This document shows positions 58,201 through 64,000 of a DNA stretch of 64,000 nt, piece after piece. Positions within the stretch are counted from its first letter, which is position 1; each line of letters starts with the position of its first letter. The notes beneath the pieces are model-generated. The model was not told the DNA's origin. It did no database searches and worked only from the letters and a program-made list of their open reading frames with translations. Where the stretch lies: positions 8,163,726 to 8,227,725 of the forward strand of contig NC_087074.1 of assembly GCF_026151205.1 (NCBI RefSeq). The letters are read 5' to 3'. The position numbers and the translations under genes were made by a program. The DNA comes from Bolinopsis microptera (taxonomy: Eukaryota > Ctenophora > Tentaculata > Lobata > Bolinopsidae).

Positions 58201-61200
58201 TTGAAGAACCTTTATCTGATGATACAATTCTCTTAATACATACTTGCCGGACAAAAATAAAGTTTTAACAACTGGGTGAAGACAACAGAACCAAATGTTG
58301 CGATAAGATGCTCACCACAGTTGAGAAGACAAGCTCCAGTCATGAGGATAAATACCACCAAGTCCAATAGTTCGAGCATATCGGCTGTTATCCTACAAAC
58401 ATGTTGATATCTTACTATATTTTAATATATAAAGCGAGTCGATATATATGTATATATCCATACCATTTTACTGACACCACGGCATCAACTTTAACACGAC
58501 TTTCCGCAAAAAACGTGAAAGATATACTTTTGAAACTTTTTTGGCTGGGTCGAATGCTTTTATGGCCTTTAAGTATAAAGAAATAAAAATTGGCCAAGGA
58601 ATAAATAATTTAGGTCCAGAAAATGGACCCCCAAGTTGTGTCAAAACCACAAATTAAATAAATAAGATTGTCTAATTTCTTAACGTCTCTTGACTTTTTG
58701 ACACCACTTTAGACTTTTAGAGAATCACGGGTTTACATAATTCGCATAATTGTTAGAATTAAATATGAAGATGATAACATAATGTGTATGTTGTAACCGT
58801 TGGTTGAATATTTATATTCAGCCAACGGCTGTTTGTTTATAAACAACTTATTTATAAGTTTATAAACTCTTGTTTATAAACAACTCTTGTTTATAAACTT
58901 TTGTTTATAAACAACTTTCTTTGAAACGATTGTCAAAATCTCAAAATTGGAATAAACTATCGAATACCAAATCAGAGTCTCAACGCTATGGCCAGCTCAC
59001 TAAATTGTTGTCTAGTCTAAACAAATAGTTAACCCAAACGTTTTTAAACGTTAAAACTGTCCTTCTTACGGACGCATGGTTTTAACTTATAAATACAGAG
59101 AGATCTGATGTCCTGGTGGGAAGTTCTAGATGAAAGCTGTTATTTTATGATCAAAATCTATTTAGCCAGTAGGCATAGCAAAATTAGTACTTATATAGTA
59201 CGACAGTAGTACTATATAAGTACTATACTACTACTCATGTTCAGACCTCTCATTGAAGGTCGTTCACATATTGTGATATTGCGTAAGCTGGTAGTTACAA
59301 TTTGTAACAGGACGTCAAAACACATAGATTGCAGGGGTAGATCAAAACAATGACTAGTACTAGTACAAGATAAAAACAACAACCAATAAGAAAAATAATA
59401 TACTAGTTGGCAACCGATAAGTTAATATAAGAAGTATAATGATAATGTTTTAATTAGCAAAATATTCTTGTTTTATTTACTCGTTAGTTATTATTTATCA
59501 ACAATCCACGATAAATTTACATAATATATTTATGATCATTAGCTGTTGTACGTATTGACTACACCCTCGATCCTTGTCAGAACGCGGATAAAATATTCAA
59601 CATCCCTCGTCTAACGTCATACAGTAATGACAGGACAATTAATGGTACCCAAACTCCACTTTCACATAATTTAATATTTGGAATATGTTATACGGTTGAA
59701 GAATTAAATTTTAGATATTTCGACTTCCTGACAATTGTCATCACTAACGCTTAAGAGAAAAAAAGGAAAGAAAAGTAGATCCAAAAAAACATTTATGAAC
59801 ATATTATGTATTGTTCAAGTAAGACTTCTAACCAATCGCCCGAAGTTTTTAACCCTAACCATCACATCGACACTAACCCAACACCAAGTCACAAACCCCT
59901 TCCCTAACTCGGAAAATCAAGTTTTAAATATGACTAGAAAAAACTTTCCGTTCCCATAAAACGACGTATCAAGTAAAGCAAGATGCCATACTGACGAAGG
60001 GACAGGAAAAAACAAAGAGGAGCTCTTACTGTCATGATAGATAACTACTTACTGGCTGCAGTTAAACAAAAGAAAGTCAGCCAAAAAAGGTAGCAGAACA
60101 ATTGCCAAACAATTGCCAACAGTTACTGAACAATTGAGACTACGGCAGGAAATATCTGATGTTGTTTACCAATTGACGATTAGCGGCCTGCCCATATATT
60201 ATACTGCTTTCGTGTTCCGAACAGTGGATGGGTCCTGACGTGGCACCTTTATCGAAACACAATAATACAGCTGGTGTTTGTTTATGAATATTAGATAATT
60301 AGAATACGAATTAAGATTGGAAACAAAAGACTGCTACAGATGGTGCCATCGCTTCATGATGTTGTATGCTTCAGATAACTCAATGATGCACAAGATGTAA
60401 CGAGGCTGTTCTACTCTGGTAAAAGTTCATGATACAGTAAAACTCCGATTTACCGCGGCATATTCGTTTCCCCTAAATTGGGCTTAACATACATGGTGTG
60501 ATGGCCTACCGACAGTTGCGCCCATTTAGGCCATTAACAGGTTCCCAATCAGTGACGTGATCTGATTCGTCATGTCAGATTCTCAAAACGACATTACAGA
60601 GGGTCACATAATGTCCAGTTATCCTTGTCGAGGGATGTGATGTCCGTCAAGAATAGTTTAGGGCTATTCGAGACCAACGAGTCACTACTGATTTCCATCT
60701 AGATCACCTGGCCCATGGCATGATTACTGCCAAAAAGCGTAAGTCCTCAAATGATGTTTTGTACAGGATCTCAATCTGCAAAGAGTTCGACGATTATTTT
60801 TGTTTGGTTTTTGTTCATAGAGCTGCACGCCATGTATGTCCAGGTTCATCATAATATATATAATGTGGACTTCTGGGCAATGAGCTTGGTTGTGGGACAC
60901 ACTACTACTCATACTAGGGAAGTTGAGAGGCCTCAAATCAAATCTCATTAAAGAGATATCAACAGAGTGTGAGCCACTGCCTGACTAACCTGTGATTAGA
61001 GTTTGCCAGGCTCTATGAAGGTGGCAGAGAGTGTCTTCTTTGTCCTATCCTTTGTCCGTGATGCTGGTAACAAACTCTTGTTGTAGGTGGTGGTGACATA
61101 AACTCATTTGCATGAATGATACGAGATGATGAGGTTGAGCAAGTGAAAGTTGAAGTTATAATATAAATGAACACAAATCGTACGTAAGCAACGTCAAAAT

Positions 61201-63949
61201 GTACTGCCGAAAAATAAACGTACATAAAGACATAACATAGGAGCATAGTAGAATCGTTAAAACAATGTCACTCTGCGAATCGCAGATAGAGAGGAATGCT
61301 AAGGAGAAAATTGAGGAGAGAATGGGGTGAGATGCGGTGAATATCTGCCAGATGAGGAGAGGAGCCAAGGTGTTGAAGACGTTCGAACTCCAGGGCTGGG
61401 CAGTAAAAGAGTATATGGTAATTATCTTGGCGCCCAGAGAAACAGTATGAACAATTAGGGTTGATTGTGCCGTCTAGTTTGTTCAGAATGGCTTGAACTT
61501 GAAGTGGTGCACGGTTATCCAGAAAAACAGTAAGAATGCGAAAGTTACGCCTGTTAAGAGACCTGAAGAAAATAATGTGCTGTGGTAAAGAGTAGTGGGT
61601 AAGTAGAGAGAGAAGAGGATTAGAGGAAGTGGAAGCAGACCAGTCAGTGGTTCTGGTGGTAAAGTTGTTATCCCGCAGAGTCGACTTGAAATGGCTTACG
61701 GGAAGAGGTACTGCTTTTATTGAGCTGCATGTGGTCTCTTCCTTCGCAAGAGTGTCTGCCATTTCGTTTACTCGTATGTCCTCGGATCTATGTTAGGGAA
61801 ACAGAAGAGCAGAAGGAGGTGAGCATATATCTAGTTCTCTTGTTTCAATGCATAGGGGGCTAGAGTCTAGACGGAGCATCGGCAGATATGGCATGAATAA
61901 GTGACTCACATTAAGTGACTATTGATTAATGCGATTGTTTCCTCTCCCAAAAACTTCTCTCTCATGTATCAGTATATAGAAGACGATCGCGAAGAACTTG
62001 AAGTAATGCATAAGATATGAGAAGCTCAAAATCGCAGCACGACTGTGTATATTAGATTAAGATTTAATTGTCGGAGAGCTGTTAATTTTAAGATTTAAGT
62101 ATCAAAAATAGCTGGAAATGGAAATTCCCAACCGTTTTATATGTTCAAAGATTCTGTTATATAAGTAGTTCTATTTAAAAACCTGATAAACAAACTAAAT
62201 GAGCTAAACGATTAAACGAAGTGCGGCGACAGTGCCATCGGGATCCAACTATTTAACAAATGCTATTATTTTCTATTGGCTGATCTGCGAGCCGGACGAT
62301 ATTTGTCGAGCTATGATTGGCTGAACTGAAAAGGATTACGTAGTTCAGCACAGTCCAATGATTCATGAATTTAGTTGTAGGATTCACTATGTTTCTGGTC
62401 GTTATATAAGTAGTTCTATTTAAAAACCTGATATACAAACTAAATGAGCTAAACGAAGTGCCGCGACAGTGCCATCGGGATCCAACTATTTAACAAATGC
62501 TATTATTTTCAATTGGCTGATCTGCGAGCCGGACGATATTTGTCGAACTATGATTAGCTGAACTGAAAAGGATTACGTAGTTCAGCACAGTCATTGATGA
62601 TGATGAAGGGAGCTCAGAATTCAGGACAATTCAATTAATTGGGTCCTAGGATTCACTGTATCTTCGGCCATTTAGCGATTTAAATTTTCAGTGCTTTCTG
62701 TCATGAAAAAAATGGTCCCCTTGTTCAGCTCCTTAGCATTTAAGATCCACGTCTTCAAAATTATTATTTCATGAGAGACGAGAGTTACTTAATTTGGCTT
62801 ACTTGATTGTGCTTCACAATCAATTTTTTCTTTAGTCTTAACCTTTAAAGTTTCCTAACGTTTCCTAAATTTATATTTTCTGACAATATTCCATTTTCGC
62901 TGATGAATTACCGAGGGAACATGTGTAAGGTGATATGAATGGGTCCCAATCCTCATCGACCGTCTACAATCTACATTCTTACATTGTAAAGGCTTCATTA
63001 TAATACATAATAACCGCAGTATCTTTATTGACTACAAGCATTAAAGAAAATACTACAGAATCCAGAAAACATGGGAGGAACGTGTAAGAAACTTTGATGC
63101 TCTGGATAGTGATTAAATAATCCCTGATGAGATCTGAAAGAGGGCAAACCGTATGTGTTGGTTGTGTCATGTGATAAGAATGACTCATTCCAGACTCATC
63201 GCGTATACTCTTGATTGAACCCCATAGGAAAAGATCAAAGGAAACACTTACAACTACCTTTTACCTCGAGCTTGAGTGGCAAGATATGAAACAGTAGTGT
63301 GAGTTTCCAATCCCAATATTTATCCATCCCCTCGGCCACCTTCCATGTACGTCATGTCCCTGGTGCTAATTTGCAAATAGTTGGTAACGTGTGCTCCATA
63401 CCCCCAAATGTTAGCCAGGTATTACTTAATTAATATAATATGAGGATCCATCAAGTAACCAGTTCCTATAAAAAGCCGGGAGTTTTTTAATGGATTGATA
63501 GTGCGAGTCAAAAAAAGGGGGACCGCAAAAACGGTAAAATTAAGATCAAAATACCGAATACCGATGTGCTGAAACATACTAATATAATTTATGGGCTCAA
63601 GTTGAAAGCTTTTTTCCATCATAAATTCTATATTTTCTCAAATACCAAAATGGAACAGGTTTATCATAGGATGAAGGATCCAATATTATCCATTGCGAAT
63701 ATTTTCTGATCCTTTTTAATTAAACCGCTAGACCGTGAAATCATTACTATGTATGTTTACACGAGAAAGATGTCGTTATTTGGAATTCTATAAACGATTT
63801 CTCCCTTTCAGGATAGAGATAAAGTTAGTTCAATGCCCACAAGTATGTGCCGATGTGGTCGCTTCTCTGGTTGGTTCACTGCCTTCTGTTGGACCAGGTC
63901 AGAAATCACACTCGGATTACGAGACATGTTTTACATTTTTGGTTTCTAA
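37214..63949 (+). CDS. PITPNM (rdgB-like): Membrane-associated phosphatidylinositol transfer protein (PITPNM/RdgB family), 3' part off window
   Basis: Twelve exons in consistent phase: 37214-37291, 37522-37666, 37841-37983, 47107-47155, 48605-48697, 48858-48957, 50859-51009, 52927-53077, 53207-53238, 55582-55660, 56291-56456, 63812-about 63897 or 63949. The start MLIKEYRIPLPMSVEEY is the canonical N-terminus of PITPs, with A at -3. Residues 1-253 form the START-like PITP fold that moves PI and PA between membranes. T59, K61 and N90 fall at the numbers known for PI contact in mammalian PITPs, and an acidic residue near 242 matches the fourth contact. Residues 298-304 (EYFDAND) plus acidic neighbours form a FFAT motif for binding ER VAP. 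KLLFIVFHGG and LVQCPQVC are the segment before the DDHD domain; DDHD and LNS2 would lie beyond the window. Family role: ER-plasma membrane PI/PA exchange during phospholipase C signalling. Introns 3 and 11 hold antisense genes. Confidence 0.93.
37522..37666 (+). CDS. PITPNM (rdgB-like): PITPNM-like exon 2
   Basis: Acceptor tttctttag; reads IEIVENKPYTDGPGGEGQYT KKIYH, donor A|gtaagt. Contains T59 and K61 of the lipid headgroup site. Confidence 0.95.
37841..37983 (+). CDS. PITPNM (rdgB-like): PITPNM-like exon 3
   Basis: Acceptor tttatttcag. Reads LHEEAWNAYPYARTKFSCEF, with N90 in the WNAYPY block, donor CAG|gttact. The next intron is 9.1 kb and hosts an antisense membrane-protein gene. Confidence 0.94.
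37984..41579. other. Intron 3, left part, no gene seen
   Basis: Long AT-rich intron sequence. The only repeat that stands out is three tandem 21-bp units (AGCCAGAAAGAAGGAGAAGTG) at 39520-39582. ORFs here are short and without family features. Confidence 0.5.
39520..39582. repeat. Three tandem 21-bp purine-rich units
   Basis: AGCCAGAAAGAAGGAGAAGTG occurs twice exactly, then once more with changes. Confidence 0.85.
41580..42191 (-). CDS. Small single-pass membrane protein, Cys-rich ectodomain and Lys/Ala-rich tail
   Basis: An intronless 203-aa ORF on the opposite strand within intron 3 of the PITPNM-like gene. Residues 1-~15 are a signal peptide (MWGVLILVMPILVCG). Residues 15-45 hold seven to eight Cys (VCGDVKCSSFQHCC...GGQSCC). 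The membrane span is about 46-72 (GTILAFIVVVCLVSTGVGICL) followed by KKK. The cytoplasmic part has a YTVDDIESMYARS stretch, then two PTPEP blocks, the second an eight-fold EP repeat, and ends in KGAKGAKGGKAAKAPAKKKK. The short CC-CC ectodomain plus one span recalls the VOPP1/WBP1 and Shisa type layouts, but I see no PPxY motif, so I assign no family. Being ORF-intact with coherent signal/TM design, it is likely real. Confidence 0.7.
   Translation of the reverse strand: MWGVLILVMPILVCGNEVCGDVKCSSFQHCCVENGGQSCCSKSSTATIGTILAFIVVVCLVSTGVGICLYLKKKVHKDTLYTVDDIESMYARSLKKQVSFGGETELVEPTPEPPAVLLDEFGHPIPLDEEGNPILKEPTPEPEPEPEPEPEPEPEESSFPRGLTEKKSKAKGKGSKGAAPAKGAKGAKGGKAAKAPAKKKKSK
42192..45708. other. 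Intron 3, middle part, no gene seen
   Basis: Presumed promoter of the antisense membrane-protein gene at its left edge. At 42926-42976 there are tandem GATTGGTCAATATTGCAAGCT units carrying inverted CCAAT boxes. No supported exon. Confidence 0.45.
42926..42976. repeat. Tandem ~22-bp units with inverted CCAAT boxes
   Basis: Two and a half units of GATTGGTCAATATTGCAAGCT. Each contains ATTGG, the reverse of the NF-Y core. This may be chance or a weak regulatory cluster about 740 bp upstream of the antisense ORF. Confidence 0.5.
45709..46700 (-). pseudogene. LINE 3' end: RNase H and zinc-finger tail, with poly-A
   Basis: On the minus strand: RNase H text (HIIIWSDSLSSIQAISS, TLEIRWIAAHIG, GNEKADELAKNGT), then a linker and a CCHC-like finger (CPKCGDGEETVSHFLGQCPA), then a 3' UTR ending in ~20 A (45709-45728 as T on plus). 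RNase H after RT is typical of I/R1/Jockey-superfamily clades such as I and Outcast. The RT is missing, and an in-frame stop and frame changes are present. Antisense to the host gene, in intron 3. Confidence 0.75.
47107..47155 (+). CDS. PITPNM (rdgB-like): PITPNM-like exon 4
   Basis: A 49-nt exon, ENIFNLSPEELAQREV, donor G|gtatgt. It fits the family at the ...NVFNLS..E..R block before the (D)V(D)IV segment. Confidence 0.85.
48605..48697 (+). CDS. PITPNM (rdgB-like): PITPNM-like exon 5
   Basis: Acceptor gtttttag. Reads DVVTDRVDGEP... ending with RSDKTGRGPLK, the conserved F.S.KTGRGPL block of PITPs; donor G|gtataa. Confidence 0.93.
48858..48957 (+). CDS. PITPNM (rdgB-like): PITPNM-like exon 6
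   Basis: Acceptor tttttcag. Reads MCAYKLC-type text (HVFCAYKLCRVDFPFWGFQT RVER), the classic YKL...F..WG.Q.RVE block; donor AG|gtttgt. Confidence 0.94.
48958..50858. other. Intron 6, with a heptamer satellite
   Basis: No gene. Contains the TTACTGG array described separately. Confidence 0.5.
50469..50642. repeat. (TTACTGG)n microsatellite-like array
   Basis: About 24 copies of a 7-bp unit with a few variants (TTTCTGG, TTATTGG, TTACTACT). A 7-bp unit stays in frame only every three copies, and a VTGYWLL-type frame across it is an artefact. Confidence 0.95.
50859..51009 (+). CDS. PITPNM (rdgB-like): PITPNM-like exon 7, end of PITP domain
   Basis: Acceptor gaccccag. Reads KAHRQAWVWQDSYHGLTIED IR.LEYETQE, the HRQA.W..(E/D)W...T.(E/D)(D/E)IR..E..T helix that closes the fold; donor GAG|gtaatt. 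Confidence 0.94.
51010..52926. other. Intron 7, no gene seen
   Basis: AT-rich. A ~27-bp sequence (TATTATTAAGTTATATATCA CAGTAA) is repeated in tandem at about 51777-51836. Short ORFs lack features. Confidence 0.45.
52927..53077 (+). CDS. PITPNM (rdgB-like): PITPNM-like exon 8, Ser/Pro-rich linker and start of FFAT motif
   Basis: Acceptor caatttcag. Reads a TPTNSVIPTPSPPR linker, then SLTVSDSESEYFDAN; donor G|gtaaat. The phase-1 join supplies the final D of EYFDAND. Confidence 0.85.
53207..53238 (+). CDS. PITPNM (rdgB-like): PITPNM-like exon 9, acidic tail of FFAT motif
   Basis: A 32-nt exon, DYNDEEEDPHA, acceptor gtttgcag, donor GCT|gtgagt. The frame stays open for ~55 codons past this donor, to a stop near 53413, so intron retention would give an alternative C-terminus. 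Confidence 0.75.
54360..55265 (-). pseudogene. Second LINE RNase H/zinc-finger tail fragment
   Basis: Minus-strand text NTLEIRRWIAS, KVDDLAKIGTASDSILNFPV, LKHRIDSKINRLNQKDWITN and CNHDRETVVHFHGECPAVVH parallels the fragment at 45709-46700 with many differences. GAGAGGATAGCAT...TGCCTCT in its 3' UTR is also shared. It is more decayed, and there is no poly-A. It lies in intron 9 of the host gene. Confidence 0.65.
55221..55260. repeat. (TTG)n microsatellite
   Basis: About ten TTG/GTT triplets in a row, within the LINE fragment. Confidence 0.9.
55582..55660 (+). CDS. PITPNM (rdgB-like): PITPNM-like exon 10
   Basis: Acceptor accccatttcag. Reads FLYHDNNDHPKL...SADSAK SDDS; donor C|gtaagt. A polar linker with little conservation expected; placed by phase and splice signals. 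Confidence 0.75.
56291..56456 (+). CDS. PITPNM (rdgB-like): PITPNM-like exon 11, lead into DDHD region
   Basis: Acceptor tatctttcag. Reads LPSQKLLFIVFHGGTLLDMN... NVINTLCPTYRNR. The (L/I)(V/I)(L/F)HGG..LD block is conserved in PITPNM proteins; donor AG|gtaatg. Confidence 0.9.
56693..58393 (-). CDS. Rhodopsin-class GPCR nested in intron 11
   Basis: Exons on the minus strand. About 58393-58316 is TM1 (LELLDLVVFILMTGACLLNC, donor G|gtgagc). 57906-57775 is ICL1-TM2 (GLLGRRMWYCRRTKDL...SYISVILSDIMLSLHACIFL; donor G|gttgga). 57653-about 57474 is ECL1-TM3 (GVWYGRDSSHLCEI, then TVDRIF in the DRY place). 57420-56693 is TM4-TM7 and the tail. The first two joins are exact in phase (G|GT and G|GG). Later features: W in TM4, TM6 with SWLP for CWxP, TM7 with NAIFDPVVY for NPxxY, and then a cysteine (SCLNPRK) of the palmitoyl type. 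The third join needs a 53-nt intron (57473-57421, gtgctt...aaaag) or else a frameshift. Upstream exons were not found. Ligand unknown. Confidence 0.65.
58394..61267. other. Intron 11, middle part, no gene seen
   Basis: Could contain the first exon(s) and promoter of the antisense GPCR gene. At 58829-58915 there are four TTTATAAACAA(C/A) type units. Near 59196-59226 a small imperfect palindrome reads TTATATAGTACGACAGTAGTACTATATAA. Confidence 0.4.
61268..61870 (-). pseudogene. Third LINE RNase H/zinc-finger tail fragment
   Basis: The open frame MADTLAKEETTCSSIKAVPL begins at the RNase H end (ADxLA(K)E) and includes a C..C...H...C finger (CSYCFSGRQDNYHILFYCPA), then LSIPLYLRFAE-stop. It is a different subfamily from the two fragments at 45.7 and 54.4 kb. 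RT and upstream parts are missing; in intron 11, antisense. Confidence 0.65.
62155..62670. repeat. Two tandem copies of a ~245-bp unit
   Basis: GTTATATAAGTAGTTCTATT...GCCATCGGGATCCAACTATT...GGATTACGTAGTTCAGCAC...GGATTCACTGT occurs at 62155-62400 and again from 62401 with small indels. No coding potential. Intron 11. Confidence 0.85.
62671..63811. other. Intron 11, right part, no gene seen
   Basis: AT-rich, ends in the ctccctttcag acceptor of exon 12. Nothing else supported. Confidence 0.5.
63812..63949 (+). CDS. PITPNM (rdgB-like): PITPNM-like exon 12
   Basis: Acceptor ctccctttcag. Reads RIEIKLVQCPQVCADVVASL VGSL, matching the family's (I/R)LV.CP..C block. The end is uncertain: donor CAG|gtcaga at 63897, or AA|gtgagc at 63949. 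The gene continues beyond the window. Confidence 0.85.
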   Translation, partial: DRDKVSSMPTSMCRCGRFSGWFTAFCWTRSEITLGLRDMFYIFGF

Positions 63950-64000
63950 GTGAGCATTTACGTCATCTTGATTATATAACTTTCACTGGAGTAAATTTGT

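Overview
The window looks like nuclear DNA of an AT-rich invertebrate animal. It has spliceosomal introns with GT/AG borders, a metazoan-type class II phosphatidylinositol transfer protein gene (PITPNM/RdgB family), a rhodopsin-class GPCR, many non-LTR and LTR retrotransposons and small DNA transposons. I cannot name the species. A non-bilaterian such as a sponge or cnidarian fits the retroelement types, but that is inference. No CRISPR, operon or bacterial feature is present. Layout: 1-15 kb holds a tandem family of minus-strand paralogues, here called A, B, C and D. They encode helical, armadillo-like proteins that I do not recognise. Each has a tiny first exon joined in phase 1 to one exon of about 2 kb. 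D (about 680 aa) is complete, A runs off the left edge and is open as far as seen, and B and C are broken by frameshifts. C also carries a poly-A-tailed retroinsertion and a small DNA transposon with poly-G/poly-C ends. Other transposons lie between the genes and in the D intron. 15.8-35.8 kb is a nested pile of mobile elements. An old retrotransposon copy with a restriction-like endonuclease (RLE) was split by an LTR element with TSD GGCTT. That LTR element was hit in its 5' LTR by a complete PHD-finger/RT/RLE retrotransposon (12-bp TSD) and in its 3' LTR by a complete Ty3/gypsy element (TSD AGTAT). A minus-strand LINE splits the old copy again. A foldback-rich stretch (19.9-22.2 kb) lies upstream. 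37.2 kb to the right edge is one plus-strand gene, the PITPNM/rdgB orthologue. I could place its start codon and twelve exons: the PITP lipid-binding domain, an FFAT motif that should dock on ER VAP proteins, and the segment leading into the DDHD domain. Its introns hold two minus-strand genes: an intronless small Cys-rich membrane protein in intron 3, and a multi-exon GPCR in intron 11. They also hold three LINE tail fragments, all antisense to the host gene. The most notable signals are in the retroelements. The LTR element has a primer-binding site complementary to about 66 nt of initiator tRNA-Met rather than the usual 8-18. Its only T-loop difference falls at position 58, the m1A58 site, and it stops at nucleotide 10, as if a modified tRNA had been reverse-transcribed into the element. 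The gypsy element has no TGG-type primer-binding site. Instead, 11 nt next to its LTR are exactly complementary to 11 nt within the LTR, which suggests Tf1-like self-priming.
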